A stretch of 48,377 nucleotides of DNA from a virus, in the IMG/VR virus record IMGVR_UViG_3300018078_000003, positions 1 to 48,377 of that record; one strand, 5' to 3'. Below are positions 15,376 through 24,899 of this stretch, piece by piece; positions within the stretch are counted from its first letter, which is position 1; every line of letters starts with the position of its first letter. Below the pieces are notes generated by a model. That model saw only the letters and a program-made list of their open reading frames with translations. It made no database searches and had not been told where the DNA came from. Made by a program: the position numbers and the translations under genes.

Positions 15376-17730
15376 ATGGCTGATCGCAGTGTCGTCGTCA
15401 CCCTCGGCGCGATCGTCACCCCGTTCACCGCGGGGATGGCGAAGGCGCAGGCCGCCGCCACTGGGCTGGCCCGCAGCGTCCAGGCCCAGACTGCCGCCGC
15501 CAGCACCGGCCTGACCAAGATGGGCACCACCGCTGGACTGATCCCAGCCAGATTCGCCGGCATCGGCGCAGCGGCTGGTGTGGCCGGCGCAGCGGTCGGT
15601 ATCGGAATCGGCCTGGCGGTCAAGAAGTTCGCCGATTTCGACCACGCCATGTCCGCCGTCGAGGCCAGCACGGGTGCGGCCGGCGCGGAGCTCGAGCAGC
15701 TGGGGCAGGCCGCCCTCGACTCTGCGGAGGACACGAAGTTCGGCGCCACCGAGGCAGCCCAAGGGATCGAGGCCCTCGGCAAGGCGGGCGTGTCGACCGG
15801 GGACATCATCGGCGGCGGCCTAGCTGGTGCGCTCGACCTGGCGGCCGCAGGTGAGATCGAGGTGGCCGCCGCAGCCGAGGTGGCCGCCGGGGCGATGACC
15901 CAGTTCGGGCTGTCCGGCGCCAAGGTGCCCCATATCGCCGACCTGCTCGCGGCCGCTGCCGGTAAGGCACAAGGCACCGTCGGCGACATGGCGATGGCGT
16001 TCAAACAGAGTGGCCTGGTCGCCTCCCAGATGGGTCTCTCCATTGAGGAGACGACAGGCACGCTGGCCGCCTTCGCCTCGAATGCGCTGATCGGGTCGGA
16101 CGCCGGCACCAGCTTCCGGACCATGCTGCTGCACCTGGCGAACCCGTCGGGTGAGGCCGCCCGGCTGATGGACGAGCTCGGCATCGCCGCCTACGACAGC
16201 CAGGGCGCCTTCGTCGGCATGGAATCCCTCGCCGGGCAGCTGCAGACCGCGCTGGGTGGGCTGTCGGCGGCGGAGCGGGACGCCGCCCTGGCGACGATCT
16301 TCGGCATGGACGCGGTGCGCGGCGCGAACGTGCTGTACCAGCAGGGCGCCGCCGGGATCGCCGACTGGACCGCCAAGGTTGACGACGCCGGGTTCGCCGC
16401 CGAGCAGGCCGCCACCCGCACGGACAACCTCAAGGGCGACATCGAGAAGCTCGGCGGGGCTCTCGAATCGCTGGCCATCGGGCAGGCGGGCGGCGCGAAC
16501 AGCGCGCTGCGTGAGCTCGTGCAGACCCTGACCGACGTGATCGGGATGCTGCAGGAGGCCGACAAGGCTTCTCAGCCCTTCTTCGATTCGCTCAGCCCGG
16601 ACGAAGACCAGGGGATGACCACCTTCGGCACCGGCATCGTGGCCGGTCTGGACGCCATCAGTGGCGGCATGGCGTCAGCGATCATCAAGCTGGACGAGGG
16701 CGACCAGGCGACGAAGCGTTACGTCGAGGGCGTCAGCAAGATCCCGGACGCTGAGCGGGCCGCGACGGCCGCCCAAGCGCGTCTCACCGGGCAGGCCGCC
16801 CTCTACGCCGGGGCCGCCGCTGGCGCCGCCTACGCGACTGATCAGGAGACTGCTGCCCTCGCTGAGCTCGAGGAGCAGATGTGGGGCGCGGTCGATGCCC
16901 ATCTCGCACTGTCCAACGCGGAGATCGGGGTGCAGCAGGCCGCCGATGACGCTTCGGCGGCGCTGGAGGCGAATGGTAAGACCCTGAATCTGAACACCCA
17001 GGAGGGTCGGAACAACCAGGGCGCGCTGAACGCCATGGCGGACGCCGGGAACCGGCTGATGCTGCAGATGCAGGAGACCGGCGCTTCGGAGGATGAGGTC
17101 ACGGCGAAGTCGGTCTCCCTTCGGGCGGGGCTGGTTGCGACGGCCCGCTCGTTCGGGATGAACGCAACGCAGGCCAACGCCTACGCGGACGAGGTCCTCG
17201 GGATCCCACCGAAGGCGTCCACCGCGGTCTCCACCCCGGGTCTATCCGGTGCCCGCGCCGGCATCGCCGGTCTCAAGGCGGAGATCGCCGGGATCCCACG
17301 CCAGGTGTACATCAACATCTCGGAGACCATCACCCGCGGCATCCGCTACACGGCGGGCCGGGTCGGCGGGGTCAACGTCGGCCTGTTCGCCGAAGGCGGC
17401 TACGTCGATGCCGGGTCGCTTCCCCGGTTCCCGGCGGGCGGGATGGTGTCTGCGGGCTCCGGTGGCCCACGAGACGACAATGTTCTGATCCGCGCCAGCC
17501 GCGGCGAGTTCGTCGTCAACGCTGCGGCCACATCGGCGAACCGTGGCCTGCTCGAGGCGATCAACTCGGGCCGCGGCGGCGGCGCGCAGATCGTGGTCCA
17601 CAACCAGATCTCGAGCCTGGAGGCCCAGATCCCGATGCTCCGCATGGTCATGGAGCAGATCGGGGTCGCCTCCGCCCGCGGTGTCATGGCCGAGTACCAG
17701 GCGCAGCAGCAGCGCGGACGGCGGGCCTGA
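15376..17730 (+). CDS. Tape measure protein (TP901 type)
   Basis: 784 residues. N-terminal Ala-rich region with a hydrophobic Gly/Ala stretch (about residues 55-80), then KKFADFDHAMSAVEASTGA, the entry to the TP901 core: MAMAFKQSGLVASQMGLS, GTSFRTMLLHLANPSGEAA, ATIFGMDAVRGANVL. The C-terminal half is helical with a Gly-rich DNA-ejection-type tail (GGYVDAGSLPRFPAGGMV). It sets tail length; by the usual 0.15 nm per residue, the tail would be only about 120 nm. The stop overlaps the next ATG. Confidence 0.9.
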   Translation: MADRSVVVTLGAIVTPFTAGMAKAQAAATGLARSVQAQTAAASTGLTKMGTTAGLIPARFAGIGAAAGVAGAAVGIGIGLAVKKFADFDHAMSAVEASTGAAGAELEQLGQAALDSAEDTKFGATEAAQGIEALGKAGVSTGDIIGGGLAGALDLAAAGEIEVAAAAEVAAGAMTQFGLSGAKVPHIADLLAAAAGKAQGTVGDMAMAFKQSGLVASQMGLSIEETTGTLAAFASNALIGSDAGTSFRTMLLHLANPSGEAARLMDELGIAAYDSQGAFVGMESLAGQLQTALGGLSAAERDAALATIFGMDAVRGANVLYQQGAAGIADWTAKVDDAGFAAEQAATRTDNLKGDIEKLGGALESLAIGQAGGANSALRELVQTLTDVIGMLQEADKASQPFFDSLSPDEDQGMTTFGTGIVAGLDAISGGMASAIIKLDEGDQATKRYVEGVSKIPDAERAATAAQARLTGQAALYAGAAAGAAYATDQETAALAELEEQMWGAVDAHLALSNAEIGVQQAADDASAALEANGKTLNLNTQEGRNNQGALNAMADAGNRLMLQMQETGASEDEVTAKSVSLRAGLVATARSFGMNATQANAYADEVLGIPPKASTAVSTPGLSGARAGIAGLKAEIAGIPRQVYINISETITRGIRYTAGRVGGVNVGLFAEGGYVDAGSLPRFPAGGMVSAGSGGPRDDNVLIRASRGEFVVNAAATSANRGLLEAINSGRGGGAQIVVHNQISSLEAQIPMLRMVMEQIGVASARGVMAEYQAQQQRGRRA

Positions 17731-20399
17731 TGGTCGTCACCATCCTGCGCCCGAACACCACCCAGTACGCGGGCCAGTGGCGTGAGCCGCCGTCGAGCAC
17801 GAACCTGCACACGCCGACGTCGGACAACTCGGACTCGTCGTTCATCCGCGGGTTCCGCGCCTATCCGTTCGACGGTTACTACTGCCGCATCGGCATGGGC
17901 GACATCAGCCTGACTGCCACCCAGCGGGTGAAGCGGGTGATGCTGCGGGTGCGGTTCGCCAAGAACGGTGCCGCCGGCAACTACCAGATGGCGAAGTTCA
18001 CCCTCGCCGATCCGGCCCTGGACCGGTTGAAGACCCTCAACTGGATCCGCGCCTCGTCGGAGACCCCGGCCACCGTGGACTTCGGCTGGTGGACCACCCC
18101 GCCAGAGGGCGCGGAGTGGACCGAGGAGATCATCGATCGGCTGAACTTCTACTGCGTCAACTACAACAACATCGACCACTCCGCGATCTTCATGAACGTG
18201 ATCGAGCTGTACGCCGACGTCGACATCGTCGCGCAGGCCACGGTGTCCGGGGTCACGGTCACCGGGCACACCACCTCGGCGCGGCCCACGGTGTCGTTCA
18301 CGTTCAACCCGAACGCCGACTTCGACCCGCAGCGGTCCTACCAGGTCAAGGTGTTCACCGACGCGCAGACCACCGCCGCCGGGTTCGACCCGGGCAGCAC
18401 CGAGGCTGTGTGGGACTCCGGGGTGGTGCGGTCGACCGTGGTGGAGGCGGTCGTCGACGAGTCGCTGGTCAACGGCATCACCTACACCGCCTACGTGCGG
18501 GCCAGCGCCAACTTCAATAACACCGACTGGTGGTCGGCATGGGCATCGTCGTCGGACTTCACGATGGCGTACATCGCGCCACCGACGCCGACGCTGACCG
18601 TCACCCCAGAGATCACCATCCCGTCGCTGCGGAACCTGCTCACGGTGGACACGAAGCTGAACCTGCTCACCGCCGACGACGCTTCCTTCGAGACGCTCAT
18701 CGGCACGTGGACAGCGCTGGCGAACTGCGCCGTGGTCCGCTCCAACACGCAGGCACTCAACGGCTCCTGGTCGATGCGGCTCACCGCCACCGCCGGGGCG
18801 AACATGTCCGCAGTCACCATCGGCGGCGTCTTCGGCTACCCGATCACCGTCGGCCAGCAGTACACCGCCCTGGCCTCGTTCCGCGCCGGCACCACCGGCC
18901 GGTCCTGCCGGGTGCTCATCCAGTGGCTCGACAACGCCGGCGTGCTGCTGTCCACGTCCACCGGGTCGAACGTGTCCGACACGTCCGGCGGCTGGATCCA
19001 AGGGTTCGTCACCGCCACCGCCCCGGTCGGCGCGGCGCTGGTGCGGGTCGTCGTCGAGGTGCTCGCCGCCGGCGCCGCCGAGATCCACTACGTCGACCAG
19101 GTGTCGCTGCACACCGGGGCATCGACGACGTGGACCGCGGGCGGACTGCAGAAGCAGGACTCGATCGGCTTCGAACGGGTCGACTCGACGGTGATCGAGT
19201 ACCTCGACTGGAACCTGCCAACCGCCGACACGACCAACATCATCAACCCGAATATCGCCGACGGCGGCGAGGCGTACGGCGACCCCAATCACGGCTTCTT
19301 CAAGCGCCACCCGGAGGACCGGATCTCCCTCGACCGGTCCGGGCTGGCCCGCCAGGGCGAGGCGTGCATCCGCTGGTCCATCGGCGACACCACCGGTTCC
19401 GTCCTCGACATCGGAACTCCCGTCGGCGTCTACTCGTGGACCGAGGTGCCGACAGCGACCCTGCCCGGCGTGCCCGGACGGACCTACACCCTGTCGATCT
19501 ACGTGCGCGGGGTCACCGGGGCGTTGCCCAACGACATGGCGCTCGCCATCCGCAGCATCGACCAGACCGGTGCCACCGTCGGCTCGGAGTCCGTCGGGTC
19601 CACAGTTGCGGTCAACACGACATGGGTCCGGCTGACAGTCACCCACACGATGGTGGCGGCGTCGGCGGGCATGCGCGGCGAGCTCCGTAACACCAGCGGC
19701 GACCTCGCCGAGTACCTGATCGACCAGGGGCAGCTCGAGCAGGCCGCCGCAGCAACCGAGTGGCACCGATCCACGTTCATGATCCCGAACTGGCTCCCGG
19801 TCCGCGGCGCGCTCACCGCGCTGCGCGCCTCCGAGCGCGACGGCATCGCACGCTGGTACGACCGGGAGGTCCCGCCCGGGGTGATCCGCATGTACCGGGC
19901 CGCCACCCAGGTCGACGCCGGCGCAGGCGCCTTCGCCCGCTCCGCCTACACCTTCTACATCCCGACCCAGATCGACCCGTTCGGCGGCGAGGAAGCGATC
20001 CTCAAGGACCCGCAGCAGCCCGCATGGGACACCCTGGTCCGGGTCCAGCAGCGCAGCGAAACCATCGACGAGGACGTCACCCAGGCCCACCCCGTCCGGC
20101 CGAACGACCGGCAGCCCTACGGCAAGCGGCCCGTGATCGTCTCGGACTGGATCTCCGGGAAGAACGGCCAGATGTCGATCTTCGTCGACGACGACGAAAC
20201 CTGGTACCGGCTGCAGACGCTGCTGCACACCAATAGGGCGCTGCTCCTGCAGTTCCCCGAGGGCGGCCAACGCTACGTCCGGTTCATGGGCCGCTCGTGG
20301 CCGGTGCAGCCCAAGCCCGACCCCAACGGCGACGTGACCTACTGGCGGCGCATCGTCGTCGAGTTCGTCGAGGCGGCCCGCCCGGTCGTGACCGCCTGA
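17730..20399 (+). CDS. Large minor tail protein with carbohydrate-binding-like domains
   Basis: 889 residues; ATG overlaps the tape measure stop. Mostly beta. Residues 1-170 form an N-terminal domain. At 175-280 lies a fibronectin III-like stretch (YQVKVFTDAQ, GITYTAYVRASANF). About 310-460 is a CBM4/9-like jelly roll (ASFETLIGTWTAL, GSWSMRLTATAGA, YTALASFRAG, QVSLHTG). A second is at about 540-680 (GEACIRWSIGD, YTLSIYVRGVTG). A C-terminal distal-tail-like domain follows (WISGKNGQMSIFVDDDE). Probably at the tail tip, contacting cell-wall sugars. Confidence 0.8.
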   Translation: MVVTILRPNTTQYAGQWREPPSSTNLHTPTSDNSDSSFIRGFRAYPFDGYYCRIGMGDISLTATQRVKRVMLRVRFAKNGAAGNYQMAKFTLADPALDRLKTLNWIRASSETPATVDFGWWTTPPEGAEWTEEIIDRLNFYCVNYNNIDHSAIFMNVIELYADVDIVAQATVSGVTVTGHTTSARPTVSFTFNPNADFDPQRSYQVKVFTDAQTTAAGFDPGSTEAVWDSGVVRSTVVEAVVDESLVNGITYTAYVRASANFNNTDWWSAWASSSDFTMAYIAPPTPTLTVTPEITIPSLRNLLTVDTKLNLLTADDASFETLIGTWTALANCAVVRSNTQALNGSWSMRLTATAGANMSAVTIGGVFGYPITVGQQYTALASFRAGTTGRSCRVLIQWLDNAGVLLSTSTGSNVSDTSGGWIQGFVTATAPVGAALVRVVVEVLAAGAAEIHYVDQVSLHTGASTTWTAGGLQKQDSIGFERVDSTVIEYLDWNLPTADTTNIINPNIADGGEAYGDPNHGFFKRHPEDRISLDRSGLARQGEACIRWSIGDTTGSVLDIGTPVGVYSWTEVPTATLPGVPGRTYTLSIYVRGVTGALPNDMALAIRSIDQTGATVGSESVGSTVAVNTTWVRLTVTHTMVAASAGMRGELRNTSGDLAEYLIDQGQLEQAAAATEWHRSTFMIPNWLPVRGALTALRASERDGIARWYDREVPPGVIRMYRAATQVDAGAGAFARSAYTFYIPTQIDPFGGEEAILKDPQQPAWDTLVRVQQRSETIDEDVTQAHPVRPNDRQPYGKRPVIVSDWISGKNGQMSIFVDDDETWYRLQTLLHTNRALLLQFPEGGQRYVRFMGRSWPVQPKPDPNGDVTYWRRIVVEFVEAARPVVTA

Positions 20400-21550
20400 T
20401 GTATCAAGTCTCCGACGCGTTCGCCCGGCACATCACCGACGGGCACGAGCTCACCACCAAGGTGTCCTCGCTGCTCGAGACGGACGCGGTTCCGGTGGAC
20501 GTCTCCGGCTGGTTCGAGGGCGGGCAGATCACGCAGGCCCGGCAGGAGATCCGCCGCTCCGGCACGTTGACCTTCGTTGACGACGGCTCCGGCGCCGCCA
20601 TCCCCACCTCCCCCGACCATCCGCTGGCGCCGTACGGGCAGGAGCTGTTCGTCGAGCACGGCGTCGTCTACCCCGACGGCACCGAGGAGCTCATCCCGCA
20701 GGGCGTGTTCCGCATCACCAAGGTCAACATCCGCTACCCGGTCGTCACCTGCACCATCAGCGACCGGGCGTGGACCGTGTCCGGGAACAAGCTCGAGGAG
20801 GCGCTGACGATCGCGTCGGGCCGCGCCTACACCGACGCCATCGAGGAGATCCTGCGCACCGCCTACCCCGACATCGTGCTGCACGTCATCGCCGTCGGGC
20901 ACCTGACCCCGACCCTGGTCCTCGACGCGTTCTCCGACCCGATGGTGGAGTGCCACAAGATGGCGACCGCGATCGGCTACGAGCTGTACTTCGACCGGGT
21001 CGGAGAAGGCCACCTGGAGCCGGAGCCGGACAACTCCGAGGCCACCCCAGTGCTCACTTACTCCGACGCCTCCGAGCAGTTCATCCCTCGCCGCGACGTG
21101 GACTGGTCCAACCTGGCCACTTACGACCAGGAGCTGGAGTGGGACACCAGCGACGTGGTCAATGCGGTGTTCGCGTCCGGTGAGAACACCGAGAACGCCG
21201 GCCAGTTCACCGCGTGGGCGTATGACTTGGACCCGACCTCGCCGACCCGGTGGGGTGGCCGGTTCGGGATGCGCCCGCTGCAGTGGGTGTCGGAGAAGAT
21301 CACTTCGACGGCCATGGCGCAGACGGCGGCGGCCACCGAGCTGCAGAAGCGGGCCGGCATCTCCGAGGGGCTGCGGGTGCCGTCGATCCCGCACCCGGGC
21401 CTGGACGTCAACGATCCGATCCTGGTGATCCGCCAGCAGTTGGGGATCAACCAGATCCATGTAGTCGACGCGGTGCCGATGCCGCTGCGGGCCAGCGGCG
21501 ACCAGGTCATCGGGACGCGGCGGCGTCGGGTGGTGCTGACGAATGAGTGA
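20399..21550 (+). CDS. Minor tail protein (DUF5047-like)
   Basis: 383 residues; ATG overlaps the previous stop (TGATG). Opening MYQVSDAFARHITDGHELTT and later VPVDVSGWFEGGQITQARQ and RRSGTLTFVDDG match the DUF5047 minor tail family of actinophages. HVVDAVPMPL near the end is a common hub-type signature. Probably a tail-tip hub component. Ends overlapping the next ORF by eight bases. Confidence 0.78.
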   Translation: MYQVSDAFARHITDGHELTTKVSSLLETDAVPVDVSGWFEGGQITQARQEIRRSGTLTFVDDGSGAAIPTSPDHPLAPYGQELFVEHGVVYPDGTEELIPQGVFRITKVNIRYPVVTCTISDRAWTVSGNKLEEALTIASGRAYTDAIEEILRTAYPDIVLHVIAVGHLTPTLVLDAFSDPMVECHKMATAIGYELYFDRVGEGHLEPEPDNSEATPVLTYSDASEQFIPRRDVDWSNLATYDQELEWDTSDVVNAVFASGENTENAGQFTAWAYDLDPTSPTRWGGRFGMRPLQWVSEKITSTAMAQTAAATELQKRAGISEGLRVPSIPHPGLDVNDPILVIRQQLGINQIHVVDAVPMPLRASGDQVIGTRRRRVVLTNE

Positions 21551-22187
21551 GCCGACCGGGCTGGTGCCGCTGGTCACACCGGGGATCACTGTGCCGGGGA
21601 TCGCCCCACAGACGAGACGGCGGCAGGCCGTGGTGGCCGCGATCAACGCTGGCCCCCCGGTCACCGTCGATCTGACGCTGGGCGGTGTCACGGTCGGTCC
21701 GGTCCGGTTCCTCGCCTCCTATGTGCCGACCGTCGGCGACACCGTGTGGTGCCTGCAGGACGACACCGACCTGCTCGTGCTCGGGGTGCTCCGCGAGGCC
21801 GCGACGCCGATGCAGATCCTCACCCGCGACGCCACCTTCCCGCAGGCCGGGTCCGTCACCACCGAGGAGGATGTTCTCGACCGCTACACCATCGCCGCAG
21901 TCGGCTGGGCGCGTCGCTTCGCCTGCCACGCGTCGGTGTTCACCAGCAACACCCAATCGACCGACCACGAGATCCTCTGGTACGCGGGCGCCGCCAGGAT
22001 CGCCCGGCAGCAGGTCCGTGCGGTCGCCACCGTCCCCATCATCATCGCCTGTAACGCCGTGTTCAACCTCGCCGCAGACACCGGGATCACCCTCGAGTTG
22101 CGGCTGGCTCGGGTGTCCGGCACTGGCGTCGTCGCCAGCTCGGCCGGCGATTACACCAACTGCAGCGTCATCGGCGTCCCAACCTGA
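21543..22187 (+). CDS. Minor tail protein
   Basis: 214 residues. Starts with a short beta module (TVDLTLGGVTVGPVRFLAS, VGDTVWCLQDDTDLLVLG) that resembles OB-like hub modules following DUF5047 proteins. A beta C-terminal half with conserved-looking aromatic strands follows. Its position before the lysis genes fits a tail-tip protein. Confidence 0.65.
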   Translation: MSEPTGLVPLVTPGITVPGIAPQTRRRQAVVAAINAGPPVTVDLTLGGVTVGPVRFLASYVPTVGDTVWCLQDDTDLLVLGVLREAATPMQILTRDATFPQAGSVTTEEDVLDRYTIAAVGWARRFACHASVFTSNTQSTDHEILWYAGAARIARQQVRAVATVPIIIACNAVFNLAADTGITLELRLARVSGTGVVASSAGDYTNCSVIGVPT

Positions 22188-22200
22188 GCAGGAGGAACTG

Positions 22201-22326
22201 ATGACCGAGCCTGATCCATACGCGGACGTTCCGCCGCCCAGCCCGAGCGACGGGCCGCAGGAACCGGTCGACTGGCGCGAGCTCGAGGAAGAGGGCCACC
22301 CGACATTGCCCGAAGGCGAGGAGTAA
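22201..22326 (+). CDS. Small acidic protein
   Basis: 41 residues, behind the strong AGGAGG of GCAGGAGGAACTG. Pro-, Asp- and Glu-rich throughout (DPYADVPPPSPSDG, WRELEEEGHP), so probably unstructured. ATG of the endolysin overlaps its TAA, so it may mainly couple translation to the lysin. Confidence 0.6.
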   Translation: MTEPDPYADVPPPSPSDGPQEPVDWRELEEEGHPTLPEGEE

Positions 22327-23195
22327 TGGCACTCGTCTTACGTGGGGCGAACGTCACGGCTCAATGGTATGAAGACGACTTCACCGGCGAGTCGGTGTTC
22401 CCGTCGCTGGAGAAATTCGTCGGCCACACGACTGAAACCAGGGGCTGGCCCGGCTACAGCGGCGGCGCGTCAGCCCCGAACGCCACCTACCACCCGAGGC
22501 TGCGCGAGATCCGGCAGCACTTCCCCAGCAACTACTCCGCCCGTGCGCTACGCGACCCCACCTCGACCGTGGTGCGGGAGAACCGGGACCGGGTCTTCCA
22601 ACTCGAGGTGGTGTGCTACTCGGACAAGGCACTCGCGCGCAGCGTCGACGGCCTGTGGGTGGGTGACCTGACCGACTCGCACTTCACCGACATCGCCTGG
22701 ATCTGTATCCAGCTCAACGAGGACCTCGGTCTGCCGCTGCGGACGTCGGTGCAATGGCGCGAGGGGCAGGGCACCTTCGTATCCGGCGTACGGCTGTCGG
22801 GCCCGCAGTTCGACGCCTACCGGGGAATCCTCGGCCACGTTCATGTCAGTGCCAACACGCACTGGGACCCGGGCGGCTTCTACGCATCTCGGCTGATGGC
22901 CAAGATCGCGCAGTTGACCGCGCCGTTGCCAGTTCCCGTCCCGACTCCGACAGGAGATCCAGACATGTCGCTACTCATTCAGAAGGGCGAGAGCGTCGGC
23001 ATCCTGCTGCAGGGTGACCGCGCGCTGAGCCTGTCGATCGCCGACGCACGGCTGATCCGCGACCAGTCAAAGGCGCAGGGCGCCCCGGTGCCGCTGATCA
23101 CCGGGGTCTCGCCCGCCGGCATCAAGGTGATCCAGGACAACCTGGTCAGCGAGAAGCCGGTGGAGTCGCCAAGCCCTACCTCACCGATCCCGTGA
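22326..23195 (+). CDS. Endolysin, amidase type
   Basis: 289 residues. Residues 1-195 form an N-acetylmuramoyl-L-alanine amidase-like fold: VGHTTETRGWPGYSGG with His34 as first likely zinc ligand, NATYHPRLREIRQHF, and GHVHVSANTHWDPGG supplying later His/Asp ligands (171-181). A Pro-rich linker (PLPVPVPTPTGDPD) joins a 76-residue C-terminal part, probably cell-wall binding. An internal ATG at 22965 with AGGAG upstream could make that part alone. Cuts peptidoglycan cross-links at lysis. The stop overlaps the next GTG. Confidence 0.85.
   Translation: MALVLRGANVTAQWYEDDFTGESVFPSLEKFVGHTTETRGWPGYSGGASAPNATYHPRLREIRQHFPSNYSARALRDPTSTVVRENRDRVFQLEVVCYSDKALARSVDGLWVGDLTDSHFTDIAWICIQLNEDLGLPLRTSVQWREGQGTFVSGVRLSGPQFDAYRGILGHVHVSANTHWDPGGFYASRLMAKIAQLTAPLPVPVPTPTGDPDMSLLIQKGESVGILLQGDRALSLSIADARLIRDQSKAQGAPVPLITGVSPAGIKVIQDNLVSEKPVESPSPTSPIP
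22965..23195 (+). CDS. Possible internally started endolysin C-terminal subunit
   Basis: In-frame ATG 22965 lies at the linker-domain junction and follows AGGAG (22952-22956) at eight bases. It would give 76 residues starting MSLLIQKGESVGILLQG. Enterococcal and clostridial phage lysins are known to add such binding-domain subunits to the full enzyme. Inference from ribosome site and position. Confidence 0.4.
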   Translation: MSLLIQKGESVGILLQGDRALSLSIADARLIRDQSKAQGAPVPLITGVSPAGIKVIQDNLVSEKPVESPSPTSPIP

Positions 23196-23599
23196 TCCTA
23201 TCCCCGCACGAGATCGTCTGGCTCATCGACTGGGCCGGCTGGACCGGGGACGACCCCACAACCGGGCTGCCGCACCGTATCCTCGGCTGTGCCGTGTTCC
23301 TCGGCGAATCCGCCGGCAACACCGCGATCATGGGCCGCTCCACCACCGGGGACAACCTCGGCCAGCGCGACCACGGCTTGACCCAGGTGTCGGGCCGCTG
23401 GAACGGCGACAAGATCCAGCAGACGCCGAACTGGCGCGACCCACGGGTCAACATCACCCTTGCGAAGCGGATCTGGGACGAGTTCCAGGCGTCGAAGGGC
23501 AACGGCTGGCTGGCTTGGTCGGTGTACTCGTCGAAGTCGTACGAGCAGTGGCTACCCGATGCGCGGATGGGTGCCCTGTTCCCTTGGCCGCCGCCGTAG
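23192..23599 (+). CDS. Lysozyme-like or transglycosylase-like second lysin
   Basis: 135 residues from GTG 23192 (GTGA overlap with the amidase). FLGESAGNT gives the expected catalytic Glu with the E-S-x-G-N pattern, and RDHGLTQVSGRWN is the G-L-x-Q motif of the lysozyme superfamily. NGWLAWSVYSS closes the fold. It would cut glycan strands, so amidase and glycosidase are two co-translated genes rather than one fused lysin. No signal peptide. Confidence 0.78.
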   Translation: MILSPHEIVWLIDWAGWTGDDPTTGLPHRILGCAVFLGESAGNTAIMGRSTTGDNLGQRDHGLTQVSGRWNGDKIQQTPNWRDPRVNITLAKRIWDEFQASKGNGWLAWSVYSSKSYEQWLPDARMGALFPWPPP

Positions 23600-23602
23600 C
23601 CC

Positions 23603-23971
23603 ATGTGGGATTACAGGGCGCAGCTGGTGAAGATCGACGACGGCGACACGATCGTCATCCTCGCCGATCAGGGCTTCTCCGGCCGGCAGGAGGAGGCGAT
23701 CCGCCTCGCCGGAGTGTCCGCCCCCGAGCTCCGCGATCCGGGCGGCCCCGAGTCGAGGGCGTTCACCGAGGCGTGGGCCGGGCAGTTGCCGCTGCTGCGG
23801 TGGCCGCTGTACGTGGTGACTCAGCCGAACACGAACCCGGAGCCCATGGAGCGGCGCAGCTTCGTCCGCTACGTCGGCACCGTCTACGACTACGCCGACC
23901 GGGGCAGGTGCCTCAACGCGGATCTGGCGGCGTTCCTAGCGCAGCATCCGGAGTGGGGAAGCGGGATTTGA
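23603..23971 (+). CDS. Staphylococcal nuclease-like (TNase) protein
   Basis: 122 residues. KIDDGDTIVIL followed by IRLAGVSAPELRDPGG gives the first-strand D-G-D-T and the R-L-x-G-V-x-A-P-E motif of the SNase family (catalytic Arg/Glu). ERRSFVRYVGTVYDY supplies the second Arg, and NADLAAFLA is the closing helix. No export signal. A nuclease inside the lysis cassette could degrade host DNA or lower lysate viscosity. Confidence 0.75.
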   Translation: MWDYRAQLVKIDDGDTIVILADQGFSGRQEEAIRLAGVSAPELRDPGGPESRAFTEAWAGQLPLLRWPLYVVTQPNTNPEPMERRSFVRYVGTVYDYADRGRCLNADLAAFLAQHPEWGSGI

Positions 23972-23981
23972 GGGGGGCCGC

Positions 23982-24581
23982 ATGGTGTCCGAACCGACGC
24001 AGCCCCAACGGCCGAGCCTCCCCGTACCGGACCCGACCCAGCTCACCACCGATGCGCTGCTGCGGGAGATCAGCCACCTACGGGAGCTCCTGACCGCGCG
24101 GATCGAATCAGCGGAGGACAGCCAGAATGCCTATGAGCAGGCTCATGCGGAGGCGCACCGGATCAGGGCGACTGAGGTCGCGCAGGCGATCGAGCACCTT
24201 ACAGAGTTATGCGCCGAAAGATTCGCTGGAATCCAGACCCAGCTCGTCGAGCGGGACTCTCGAGTTCAGGAGTCCTCTCAGGCAAGCAAGGATGCAATTG
24301 CCGCCGCTCTAGCTGCGCAGAAGGAGGCGGTGGCCAAGAGCGAGGAAAGCACCAAGGAACAGCTCGCCTCGATCAAGAGCGAGAACGCCACCACGGTCGC
24401 CAGCCTGGAGAGCAAGATCGAGAACGTCAAGGAGCTGATCGGCACGGCCGGTGTGCAGGCCGGGCAGCAGGCTGGCCGGGGCGCCGGGCTCGATCTCGCC
24501 GCCACTCGGACCTTCGCGGCGATCGGGCTTGTGATCGCCCTCGCCGCGGTGATCGTTACCGTCATCATCGGCACGCGCTAA
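23982..24581 (+). CDS. Coiled-coil protein with C-terminal membrane anchor
   Basis: 199 residues. Pro-rich start, then a long charged coiled coil (about residues 20-150), a Gly/Ala hinge (VQAGQQAGRGAG), and one C-terminal membrane helix (AAIGLVIALAAVIVTVIIG). Tail-anchored proteins of this form are common next to actinophage holins and may regulate or assist lysis. Function not proven. Confidence 0.72.
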   Translation: MVSEPTQPQRPSLPVPDPTQLTTDALLREISHLRELLTARIESAEDSQNAYEQAHAEAHRIRATEVAQAIEHLTELCAERFAGIQTQLVERDSRVQESSQASKDAIAAALAAQKEAVAKSEESTKEQLASIKSENATTVASLESKIENVKELIGTAGVQAGQQAGRGAGLDLAATRTFAAIGLVIALAAVIVTVIIGTR

Positions 24582-24593
24582 AGGGAAATCGTC

Positions 24594-24899
24594 ATGCCTC
24601 GCAGTCGACCCATCCTGATCGTCCAGTCGATCATCGCTGGGCTGGTTGTCGCGCTCGGCACCGCCGGGCTCGCCGATCTGCTCCCCGAGAAGGTCGTCAA
24701 CGCGCTCATCGTGCTCGTAGGCGCTGTTCAAGCCGGCCTCGGCTTCTATCTGTCCGGGTCGAACACGCAGAACGTGCAGGTCGTGGCTACCCAGGTCGCG
24801 CCGGGCGCCGACGTGGTCGCCGGCGACGCGTCCCCGGTCGACACGGGTGACGTGTTGAACCCACAATCCAGGCTCGTCGACGTCACCGCCGGGGAGTAG
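24594..24899 (+). CDS. Holin
   Basis: 101 residues with AAAGGGA before ATG. Two membrane helices: ILIVQSIIAGLVVALGTAG and VVNALIVLVGAVQAGLGFYL, joined by a short charged turn, then a hydrophilic tail. Size, topology and position after the lysins fit a holin. Last gene of the rightward late operon, followed by hairpins. Confidence 0.82.
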   Translation: MPRSRPILIVQSIIAGLVVALGTAGLADLLPEKVVNALIVLVGAVQAGLGFYLSGSNTQNVQVVATQVAPGADVVAGDASPVDTGDVLNPQSRLVDVTAGE

